Shown here: positions 1 through 6,941 of the stretch, in pieces
How the letters are laid out: the number at the start of each line of letters is the position of its first letter
Position numbering within the stretch: position 1 is the stretch's first letter
Assembly: GCA_026627155.1 (NCBI GenBank)
Contig: JAPNUJ010000007.1
Location: forward strand, 13,605-49,325
Reading direction: 5' to 3'
From: Bacillota bacterium
GTDB lineage: Bacteria; Bacillota; Bacilli; Alicyclobacillales; SLC66
DNA: 35,721 nucleotides
Translations under genes and position numbers: made by a program
Notes under the pieces: model-generated
Databases searched by the model: none
What the model was told of the DNA's origin: nothing
The model's input: the letters and a program-made list of their open reading frames with translations, nothing else

Positions 1-45
1 AGAACGATCGGATCCAAGTCCAGCGCAGGCTCTCTTACGACGTCA

Positions 46-618
46 TCACCCTCGCGAATAGCTGGGAAATACCCGCGCGATATCGTCGAGCACCAGATCG
101 CTTCCCGTCGGTCGACCGGTGGCGCGGTCTGATGCAAACAGATGAAAATGTGTTGTGAGCGTCTGATCCCGAGTCACGTAGACACTTTGCAACTCGGGTG
201 CCGCGCTATGCAAGGTATTCAAAACCACCTGCCGCACCTTTGCCGGAACAGGCTGCGCCATGGCCACCGGAGCCATGCGCGGATGGTTGTCGGGCTTTGC
301 GAGTAGGGCGTGCGGCGCCTCTTTCGTTATACCCATCGCATCCGTCCTCAGGCTCAACCCCACGAAGGCCGTACCGTAACGCGTCAAGACCTCGGCCGCC
401 TCCACTTGCGGCATCGCCCGCATGATCTTGCGACTCAAATCGTCTCGCGACCTAAACGCCGTCGCGACGACATCACTGCTGTTGAGCGTCGCGTTGTTTA
501 AGGTCCGCGCATTCTTCAGATCGCCCGAATCCGCCACGGCGGAACATCCGACGAGCCCAGATGCCAGCACCAGCGCCACGGCTGTCAACAGATGTCCTGC
601 ACTCTGCCTAATGGCCAC
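46..618 (-). CDS. YhcN/YlaJ-like lipoprotein, last gene of the oxidase operon
   Basis: Predicted lipoprotein of 190 residues. A GTG at 618-616 is preferred because AGGGGAG lies just upstream; a longer in-frame reading has no ribosome site. The N-terminus is a lipoprotein signal ending in the lipobox LVGC (lipid-modified Cys25). The rest resembles the YhcN/YlaJ family of Bacillales sporulation or germination lipoproteins: a segment about heterodimer-like alternating strands around VEAAEVLTRYGTAFVGLSL and a C-terminal VRQVVLNTLHSAAPELQSV helix-strand unit. The start overlaps the end of the upstream small membrane protein by 11 nt, so translation is probably coupled and the gene belongs to the oxidase transcript. 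That setting is unusual for this family, and a role in oxidase assembly rather than in spores is possible. Family assignment is by pattern only. Confidence 0.75.
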   Translation of the reverse strand: MAIRQSAGHLLTAVALVLASGLVGCSAVADSGDLKNARTLNNATLNSSDVVATAFRSRDDLSRKIMRAMPQVEAAEVLTRYGTAFVGLSLRTDAMGITKEAPHALLAKPDNHPRMAPVAMAQPVPAKVRQVVLNTLHSAAPELQSVYVTRDQTLTTHFHLFASDRATGRPTGSDLVLDDIARVFPSYSRG

Positions 619-826
619 GTTGACTCCCCTTCCCCGCCCGCTTTCCCTCTCGGTGAGCCGTCTCCTGTAGCGCTGCGCGATCCTCACGCAGCGCTGTACT
701 GTGCAGCCACAAGAGGAGCAGCGACATCACGATGAGTTGAAACACCCACCACACCAGGTCCCACCAACTCGGCATTCCCGGACTGTAGGGAATGTAAAAC
801 GGAAGGCTTGGCCAAAAACCGCTCAT
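608..826 (-). CDS. Small single-span membrane protein of the oxidase operon
   Basis: A 72-residue protein starting at ATG 826-824, preceded by GGAAGGGG at good spacing. The N-terminal 20 residues are rich in Pro, Tyr and Trp; residues about 21-42 form one hydrophobic helix with four Trp; the tail is charged (LREDRAALQETAHREGKR). Lies 50 nt after subunit III and overlaps the next gene by 11 nt. Small one- or two-helix proteins at this operon position are often oxidase subunit IV or accessory subunits, but I do not recognise a named family, so the role is inferred only from context. Confidence 0.65.
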   Translation of the reverse strand: MSGFWPSLPFYIPYSPGMPSWWDLVWWVFQLIVMSLLLLWLHSTALREDRAALQETAHREGKRAGKGSQRGH

Positions 827-876
827 TCTGTCACACCCCTTCCATCGGAATGAATGTCGTTCGCTCGCCCGATCGC

Positions 877-1431
877 CTAGAGCCAGAACATGACGATATA
901 GATCGCCAGCCACGATAAAGCGTTGAAGCTCCATACGAATCCAGTCGCTTCGACCCCCCAGTAATGTTCTGGTCCCGCCTGTCCTCGCGCGGCCCGGGCG
1001 ATCACGCTGTACAGCAGGATCAACGTAACGAGTGTGAAGAATCCCCCCACGCCGACAGAGGCCAAGTGCACTTCGCCAAACGGCGTCAACGCGTCGTATC
1101 GATGGTGAATCAAAGGCCAGATCTGGGTGACCAGCCCAACCAAACCCACAATCCCGGCCAGCGTCAGCTGACGCCGCATGCGATCGGTGCTGCCGACCGC
1201 TGCAAAACGCACCGCTCGCCACACGGGAATCGCGCCAAGCAGGAGCAACAGTGCGGGCAGGAGCCCACCCAAGAGCAGGTCCGCTTGGGCTGACACGTAC
1301 TCATCGGCCAACATGAAGCGAACGTTGATCAGCACAAACGTGGGCACCAGTTGCGACGTCACAAACAGCAGGAGTCCGAATCGATTCTTTCGCAACTCTC
1401 GCGGGGTCAAAGGCTCGATCACATCATGCAC
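877..1431 (-). CDS. ctaE: Heme-copper oxidase subunit III
   Basis: Polytopic protein of 184 residues with five predicted membrane helices, matching the short (about 200 residues) bacterial form of cytochrome c oxidase subunit III. The C-terminus, YWGVEATGFVWSFNALSW followed by a final hydrophobic stretch, is the degenerate counterpart of the usual conserved end of the family, and the Glu in VEAT is retained. The subunit stabilises subunit I and carries no metal. A GTG at 1431-1429 is chosen because CCGGAGG lies 8 nt upstream; another in-frame GTG at 1440 would overlap that site. Lies 64 nt after subunit I in the same direction. Confidence 0.85.
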   Translation of the reverse strand: MHDVIEPLTPRELRKNRFGLLLFVTSQLVPTFVLINVRFMLADEYVSAQADLLLGGLLPALLLLLGAIPVWRAVRFAAVGSTDRMRRQLTLAGIVGLVGLVTQIWPLIHHRYDALTPFGEVHLASVGVGGFFTLVTLILLYSVIARAARGQAGPEHYWGVEATGFVWSFNALSWLAIYIVMFWL

Positions 1432-1495
1432 AGACAGCACCTCCGGTTCTGGCCTGCACCCGCTCTACAGACTGTACACAGTTTCTCCACTCCGT

Positions 1496-3382
1496 TCATC
1501 GCGCACCTTGCGGGGCATCGGCGTGAACGTCAACAGACACCGCGGGCCGATCGTCACTGTAGTCATAGAATCCGCGCACCACCGTTGGAATCGTGGTAAA
1601 GTTCTCGTCGCCAGGCGGCGATGTCGCCTGCCACTCGAGCGTTTTCGAGCGCCATGGATTTTCCTCGACCCGCGGTCCATGCCTCCACATCCAGGCAATG
1701 TGCAAAAAATGCAGGACAAACCCGATTCCCAGCAAGATCGCAAACAGTGAGACCTGAAAGTTCATGGGCTGCAGATAGGCTGGATATACGGGTACCCAGC
1801 GGTTCATTCCGTGCAAGCCCAGCAAAAACATTTGCAAAAATGCGACGTTGAACGCGATAAAGATCCAGACGGACAAGACCTTCCCCCACCGTTCGCTGTA
1901 CATGCGCCCCGTGAACTTGGGTAGCCAATAGTAAAACGCCGCAAACCATGAGAAGATCATCGCGCCGATGATGGTGTAGTGAAAGTGAGCGACGACAAAG
2001 AACGAGTCGTGTACCTGCAAATTGACGACCGGGTCTGCGAGCAGCACCCCTGTCACGCCGCCGATGAGAAAGTTGAACATACTCATCAGAACCAACAGGG
2101 TCGGGGTCGTCAGACGCAGCCGCGCCTTCCACAGCGTGCCTATGACGACCAGGTACGCGAAGCCCGTGGGAATCGAGATGATCTCCGTAAAGAAGGAAAA
2201 CGGAAGCATCTGACTGTTACTCATGTTGGTGAACATGTGATGGGCCCAGACCATGCCGCTGAGGATCATGACAAAGACCAGGCCGATGATCCCCCATTGG
2301 CGGGCAAACAGGGACTTTTGCCCCATCACCGGCAATATTTCCTGCCAGAGCGCAAAAGCAGGAACCACCACGATGTACACTTCGGGATGGCCGAACAACC
2401 AAAACACTTCAAGGTACGTCAGAGGGCTTCCCACTTGCGTGAAGTACGGGAATGGAATCACGGCGCCAAGCAACCCCAGCAAAAAGGTCATCTGGATCTC
2501 GGGAAGCCAGATCAGGTTTAAGAGACTGACCGTGAGCATCCCCCACGCGAACATGGGAATCCGGTTCCAGGTGAGACCTGGCGCGCGCTTGAACAGAATC
2601 GTGGCGGTCAGGTTGATGGCGACCATCAGCGACGACGTGGTAAGCGCAAAGACCCCAAGGTAGTAAAAGACGATGCCTGCAGGATCCTGGGATGCCAGTG
2701 GCTCATAGCCGCGCCAGCCTGTGGTCCACTGACCCAGCACGGGACTGAGGACCACCGTGGCGATCCCCGCTGGGACCAGCCATTGGCTGACTCCGGACAT
2801 CCGTGGAAAAGCCGACTTGTTGGATCCCACCATGAGCGGAATCAGATAGTTGCCAAAGCCACCGACAAGACCGACTGTGCCCACTGAAAACATCATGACG
2901 GTGCCGTGGATCCCGACGGTGGAAAGGTACGCTCCCGGGTTGCTGAACACCCACAGATTCTGGTTCATCAACTCGAGTCGCATCAGCATCGCGGCAAACC
3001 CGGCGATCAGGAAGCCGCCAATGGAAGAGAAGATGTACTGGAGCCCGATGACACGGTGGTCCGTACTGTACATGAAGTACTTTCGCCAATCTGTCGGAGT
3101 CTCCCACAAGGTAGGGAAACCAAACGACGGCCTGACGACCCCCTCCCAGACACCGACCCCAAGCAACCAGGCACACACCGCCGCCACCCAACCCACCGTG
3201 ACGGACGCACGGGTCACGAAGGGATGGTACGGCATCCGATCCAACACTTCGCTCATCAGGGTGTTGAAGACGAGAAACGCGATGAGCGCCCAGATCAGGC
3301 CCCGAACCACGGGCGGCAACATCGGTCTGCGATGCGTTTGGGACGGCGAATCCCCCAACAGATCTGTTGCGATCGAACTCAC
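1496..3382 (-). CDS. ctaD: Heme-copper oxidase subunit I with atypical proton channels
   Basis: Catalytic subunit that reduces O2 to water, 628 residues, in the membrane. Start is a GTG at 3382-3380 with GAGGGGG 7 nt upstream; an upstream ATG at 3418 has no ribosome site. Low-spin heme ligands are His159 (IHGT) and His468; the high-spin heme ligand is His466; CuB ligands are His332, His381 and His382, with the cross-linking Tyr336 in GHPEVY. Glu334 of the type-A signature is present. Two key proton-channel residues are absent: the D-channel Asp (normally GAPDMAFPR) is Lys189 in GSNKSAFPR, and the K-channel Lys (normally PTGIK) is Ala409 in PTGFA. Two extra membrane helices (about residues 25-45 and 60-80) precede the standard core, which begins near WRKYFMYSTDHR. 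Type A1 by the Glu, but divergent. Confidence 0.95.
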   Translation of the reverse strand: MSSIATDLLGDSPSQTHRRPMLPPVVRGLIWALIAFLVFNTLMSEVLDRMPYHPFVTRASVTVGWVAAVCAWLLGVGVWEGVVRPSFGFPTLWETPTDWRKYFMYSTDHRVIGLQYIFSSIGGFLIAGFAAMLMRLELMNQNLWVFSNPGAYLSTVGIHGTVMMFSVGTVGLVGGFGNYLIPLMVGSNKSAFPRMSGVSQWLVPAGIATVVLSPVLGQWTTGWRGYEPLASQDPAGIVFYYLGVFALTTSSLMVAINLTATILFKRAPGLTWNRIPMFAWGMLTVSLLNLIWLPEIQMTFLLGLLGAVIPFPYFTQVGSPLTYLEVFWLFGHPEVYIVVVPAFALWQEILPVMGQKSLFARQWGIIGLVFVMILSGMVWAHHMFTNMSNSQMLPFSFFTEIISIPTGFAYLVVIGTLWKARLRLTTPTLLVLMSMFNFLIGGVTGVLLADPVVNLQVHDSFFVVAHFHYTIIGAMIFSWFAAFYYWLPKFTGRMYSERWGKVLSVWIFIAFNVAFLQMFLLGLHGMNRWVPVYPAYLQPMNFQVSLFAILLGIGFVLHFLHIAWMWRHGPRVEENPWRSKTLEWQATSPPGDENFTTIPTVVRGFYDYSDDRPAVSVDVHADAPQGAR

Positions 3383-3467
3383 AGGTGATCCCCCTCGATA
3401 GGACTTCAAACTTTTCATCACGCCAGGACGCGATCCGTTTTCCAGACTGTGTGTCGCGTGCCCGCAG

Positions 3468-4277
3468 CTAGGACTGTTGTTGCTTTTGTTGACTTGCGAT
3501 CCACTTTTGAAAGTCGGCAGCCGAGACGACGTGGACAGGCGCCTCCATAAACGGATGGCCTGGGCCACACACCTCTGTACACTGCACACGCACCATGGGG
3601 TTGACGTCGTACGATGTGATCTTGTTCGTGTGGATATAGAGGTACCGGGTTTCCCCCGGTATGATATCCTGTTTGAGCCCGAACGCAGGGACCCAGAACC
3701 CGTGGATCACTCCGGCACTGGCGTCATACGTATGAAACGGATCATACGAACGCAGAACGAACTTGATGGTCCGGTCGGCTGGCAAGAACATCACGCTGTT
3801 GCCATTGGCGTCTGCGGCTTGCGTGATGTTGTACTGAGGGTAGTTGAACAGCCACTGCCACTGTCGCGCCGTGACGTTGACGATCAGATCCTGACGGTTA
3901 TAGCGCGCCTCTTCGCCGTTAAACATCTGCTCCAGGGCCGACGCCGTGGGATGCAGGTAGAACAGCAAATTGACCACGACGCTGATCGCAATCCACACCG
4001 TTACGAACACCTTGTTGGTGTAAAACTGTGCCTGACTGCGAAGGATTTCCTTGCCCCTCGCGCGAAACCGGATCATGTTGTACACCAGCATCACCACGAT
4101 GAACGCGACCACGGGGACCAGCATCACGAGGATGAAGCCAAATGCACTCTCTCCGTCGAGCGCCTGATTGCTGGCTGTGTAGTAGTAGATACTGCCCCGA
4201 CGGACCGCACTCACAGCGAGTTCACCGAGCGCAGATGTCACGATCCAAGCCACGGCGAATCCGACGATATCGCCCAC
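3468..4277 (-). CDS. ctaC: Heme-copper oxidase subunit II with CuA site
   Basis: Electron-entry subunit of 269 residues. The GTG at 4277-4275 follows AGGAGG by 9 nt; a TTG further upstream at 4304 lacks a site. The CuA centre is complete: His192, then Cys233, Glu235, Cys237, His241 and Met244 in CTEVCGPGHPFM. The aromatic entry patch RQWQWLFNYP (Trp140, Trp142) is also present. Three hydrophobic segments (about residues 4-22, 45-68 and 90-108) precede the outer copper domain, whereas the family usually has two. There is no CxxCH haem-c motif and no fused cytochrome c domain, so the electron donor must be another protein, plausibly one of the cupredoxins encoded just upstream. Confidence 0.95.
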   Translation of the reverse strand: MGDIVGFAVAWIVTSALGELAVSAVRRGSIYYYTASNQALDGESAFGFILVMLVPVVAFIVVMLVYNMIRFRARGKEILRSQAQFYTNKVFVTVWIAISVVVNLLFYLHPTASALEQMFNGEEARYNRQDLIVNVTARQWQWLFNYPQYNITQAADANGNSVMFLPADRTIKFVLRSYDPFHTYDASAGVIHGFWVPAFGLKQDIIPGETRYLYIHTNKITSYDVNPMVRVQCTEVCGPGHPFMEAPVHVVSAADFQKWIASQQKQQQS

Positions 4278-4337
4278 CGCTTTCAACCTCCTTCTCGATG
4301 GCAATCGATTTGTCTTTCACCTTGCGCACAGCTGGCA

Positions 4338-4964
4338 TCAGTGCGCTGGCAAGATGGTGATCCCGCCCTCCATCCCGGCCATGTAGTGCATGTACTGTTG
4401 GACAAAACAACCGTATTTCCATTCCCCCGTTTTATTGGGGACTATAAAAGACAGGTTGATCGATCCGCCCGGTTGCAAGGTCGGACTGAAATCGCCCCCC
4501 GTTGCCACGTTGGGCTTCTCTCCCACAAACGTGGCGACGGCTTTGTTCAACACGAGATTGTCGACGTGGCGCGCGTCGCTGATGGTCACGGGCACGCCAC
4601 TCCAGAAATCTGTCGCAAACTGGGTGGGAATTGCGCCAAAGGCGCTCGGTACCGTGTCAAAGCCACGGCCGATCACCATCTCGTGCCAATGTGTGTCACT
4701 CATGTTGCGCAGGGCGATCGTCACGTGATCACCGACGCGCCAGGTGATATGACGCGGTTCATAATAATAGTCAAACTGAAAGACGTGGACAGTCCCCGAC
4801 GCCGGCGTCTTGCCAAACGCCTCGGTCACGGCACCCCCGATCCAGTAGCGCCCAAAGAGGACGCCGGAACCAACGATGAACACCACAGCCATGCTGAACA
4901 GAAACAGCCCCTTACTCCAATGCGCGCGTCCTGTCGGCCCCATCGCTTTGGTTGGCATGATCAC
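4338..4964 (-). CDS. Membrane-anchored cupredoxin (type 1 copper candidate)
   Basis: Protein of 208 residues with one N-terminal membrane helix (about 19-40) and an outer cupredoxin-like domain. Candidate copper ligands are His92 or His94 (DTHWHEM), Cys186, His193 and Met198 in GCFVQQYMHYMAGM. The Cys-x6-His-x4-Met spacing is longer between Cys and the second His than in plastocyanin (x2) or rusticyanin (x4), so the geometry is uncertain. Its place between a sulfocyanin-like gene and subunit II suggests it carries electrons to CuA or helps deliver copper. AAGGAG precedes GTG 4964 by 4 nt and ATG 4958 by 10 nt; either could be the start. Confidence 0.8.
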   Translation of the reverse strand: MIMPTKAMGPTGRAHWSKGLFLFSMAVVFIVGSGVLFGRYWIGGAVTEAFGKTPASGTVHVFQFDYYYEPRHITWRVGDHVTIALRNMSDTHWHEMVIGRGFDTVPSAFGAIPTQFATDFWSGVPVTISDARHVDNLVLNKAVATFVGEKPNVATGGDFSPTLQPGGSINLSFIVPNKTGEWKYGCFVQQYMHYMAGMEGGITILPAH

Positions 4965-4979
4965 GACTCTCCTTTGGTC

Positions 4980-5510
4980 CTATTGGACCGTGACATTGGG
5001 ATTCCCACTGGCGACGACGCGCATCGTGTCCCACATCCCCAGCGACTCGTTCGTCGGATGATGGGCTGGAAACCGGTACAGATTGCTGGCGATGCGGTAC
5101 GTTCCCAGGGTCGATGCCACGAATGTGTACGTCTCCGAGTCGCCGGGAAGCACGCCGAGCGAGGGGTTGAAGTCCATGGCCTCGACCGAGATCCCGGCGC
5201 CCTTGAAGGCAAGCTGGTTGCCGGCACCATACACGCCGACCGCGTACGGGATGCCGCCGTCGTTCGTCAGATGCATGTGGATCGTGTAGCCGACGGGGAC
5301 CGTAACCACCATCCGGCCGTGCGCGTACCCGTCATAGTTGTTCCACTGATTGGCGCTGTTGTAGCCTGCATTCAAATAGAGATCCGCGCTCATCGTCGCT
5401 GGATCGGATGTCAGAAGCCCGGATGGGTCGGCCGCTGGCACGCTGCTGCATCCGGTCACGAGCAGACCGGCAAGCCCGGCTCCCATCCAAAAAGGCGATC
5501 GCTGTTTCAC
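4980..5510 (-). CDS. Sulfocyanin-like lipoprotein lacking the copper cysteine
   Basis: Lipoprotein of 176 residues; GTG 5510-5508 follows GGAGGA by 6 nt. The lipobox LVTGC gives lipid-modified Cys21. The mature part follows the sulfocyanin (SoxE) layout: NNYDGYAHGRMVVTVPVGY, then a strand with IPYAV, and a C-terminal loop ending GMW (Met159). Sulfocyanins bind one type 1 copper through His (in PHS), Cys, His and Met. Here the first His is Tyr89 (IPYAV) and the Cys position is Ser142 (YRIAS); no cysteine exists beyond Cys21. His150/151 and Met159 remain. A blue copper site is therefore not possible. It lies 15 nt before the cupredoxin gene, so it may be a structural or docking subunit of the oxidase complex. 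Confidence 0.8.
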   Translation of the reverse strand: MKQRSPFWMGAGLAGLLVTGCSSVPAADPSGLLTSDPATMSADLYLNAGYNSANQWNNYDGYAHGRMVVTVPVGYTIHMHLTNDGGIPYAVGVYGAGNQLAFKGAGISVEAMDFNPSLGVLPGDSETYTFVASTLGTYRIASNLYRFPAHHPTNESLGMWDTMRVVASGNPNVTVQ

Positions 5511-5574
5511 GCCTATTCCTCCATTCGCCATAGGAAGCCACAATGTACATGTAGCATTTGTTGCAAAGGAATTA

Positions 5575-6849
5575 TTATGCATACCAGATGGACTCATCCT
5601 GCACACTGTAGATTCGGATCGCGAGTCCGCCGTACACGACATACATGACGCCGAGCATGACCACGCTTCCCATCTGCTGATCCGCAAGAGCACTGACCGC
5701 GTCATAGCGAGTGTAGATGGGGTACCAAGGTGTCGTTGAAAGAAACAGATAGACGATGATCGGCATCATAAAGTTGGAGGCGTAGGCGAGATAAAATAGT
5801 TGCCGACCGCGAGAGAGCGACGGAAATCGGGGAACTGAGCTACACAGCGGCCACCAGAAACAAACCGCCGCGACGAATTCGATCACGGACGCGAAGATGT
5901 GCAGCCAGTTATAGGTGAGAAGGGCCTGCAAGACAGCCGGAATCAACGTGGCCGTCACCAGACCCGTGTAGACCACGAGGGCGATGACTGGGCGCACGAG
6001 CACGGACGCGAGCGTCCTGATCCAAGCGATGCGAAAGAGCGCCTCAAAGATGCCGCCAGGGAGACTGAACACGAGCAGCCAAGGGAGGATGGTCGTCATC
6101 GTCAGCATCTGCAGGACATACGCGGTAAACGACCGGGTCTCCGCTAGATAGGCGACCGGGCCCATGACGACATAAAGGAGGACGAGTCCCATGAGGAACC
6201 GGGCGGTGGATCCGAAGGCTCGACGCTCGCAGAGGGCACCCGGCGCCGCTTCGTCCTGAAAGCGTCTCCGGTATGTCAAGTGCGTTACGCCAAGAAGCAC
6301 AGCGAACAACACCACATCCGGACGCCAGATCGCCGCCGGCCACGTTTCTTTCCAACTGGCAGCACACAGTGTGCCGGCCATCCCCATCAGGAGGGATGAC
6401 GGTGAGAGCAGAAGACCAAACCACGCCCATTCACGCCCCAACAGGGTTCTCCAAGCCACGCCACTGATGGCGCCCATCATGTACAGGACGACGTCGGCTT
6501 CCACCTGTAGGCCCTTGTGCGCATCGATGAGTGCGTTTAACGACGGGATCCCCCACAACACTGTCGCCCCCATCGACAACGCCACCCAGACCGCCGCCAG
6601 AGCTCGCCAACGGCCCCGATGCGGGACGGGCCACGCCCCCAACCCCAGCGAACCCAGCCACAACCCCGAAAAAACCACGATCGCATTCACCAGGGCATGC
6701 CCGAGTGTCGCCCCCTGATGATCCATGAGGGCGTACTTTGCGACGACACGATGGTTCACGGCCAGGGCAAACAAGAGCGCTGACCCCAAAGCATGAATTC
6801 CGGTCCGATAGCGACTGGTCGCAAACCGCGTTGTCGATCGAGTCGTCAA
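5575..6849 (-). CDS. ctaG: CtaG-like cytochrome oxidase assembly membrane protein
   Basis: About 424 residues and at least ten hydrophobic segments. The second half (about residues 215-400) has the order of the caa3_CtaG family: a helix ending GPVAYLAETRSF, a helix with LQMLTMTTILPWLLVFSLPGG, then VYTGLVTATLIPAVLQALL and a helix with FVAAVCFWWPL. The His-rich motif of that family (typically HMxQH) is replaced by YVLQMLTMT, so metal handling may differ. The N-terminal half is an additional helical region I cannot place. A TTG at 6849-6847 has GGGGGAG 7 nt upstream; another TTG two codons earlier is too close to it. First gene of the oxidase operon. Confidence 0.75.
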   Translation of the reverse strand: MTTRSTTRFATSRYRTGIHALGSALLFALAVNHRVVAKYALMDHQGATLGHALVNAIVVFSGLWLGSLGLGAWPVPHRGRWRALAAVWVALSMGATVLWGIPSLNALIDAHKGLQVEADVVLYMMGAISGVAWRTLLGREWAWFGLLLSPSSLLMGMAGTLCAASWKETWPAAIWRPDVVLFAVLLGVTHLTYRRRFQDEAAPGALCERRAFGSTARFLMGLVLLYVVMGPVAYLAETRSFTAYVLQMLTMTTILPWLLVFSLPGGIFEALFRIAWIRTLASVLVRPVIALVVYTGLVTATLIPAVLQALLTYNWLHIFASVIEFVAAVCFWWPLCSSVPRFPSLSRGRQLFYLAYASNFMMPIIVYLFLSTTPWYPIYTRYDAVSALADQQMGSVVMLGVMYVVYGGLAIRIYSVQDESIWYA

Positions 6850-6859
6850 AAGCAAGCTC

Positions 6860-6888
6860 CCCCAGGGCTCACACCGCGCACCCTGGGG
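6860..6888 (-). promoter_or_regulatory. Perfect 8-bp inverted repeat covering the ctaG ribosome site
   Basis: CCCCAGGG at 6860-6867 and CCCTGGGG at 6881-6888 form an 8-bp stem with a 13-nt loop. In the minus-strand transcript the second arm includes part of the GGGGGAG ribosome site of the ctaG-like gene. It could end transcription from the upstream GGDEF/HD-GYP gene, or limit translation of the first oxidase-operon gene. No good T-run follows on the minus strand; on the plus strand CTATTGTTTT follows, but no plus-strand gene ends here. No convincing promoter was found in 6889-6941. Confidence 0.5.
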
Positions 6889-6941
6889 CTATTGTTTTCC
6901 AGCCGACGAACCCCTATACCGCACCGCAGGCAGTCGAGACT

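Noticed and set aside
3477..5648. A 723-codon open frame on the plus strand, antisense to the oxidase genes
   Set aside because: It lies opposite subunit II, the cupredoxin and the sulfocyanin-like gene, which have clear motifs and ribosome sites. The product is Arg/His/Asp-rich with no fold, typical of an antisense shadow in GC-rich DNA.
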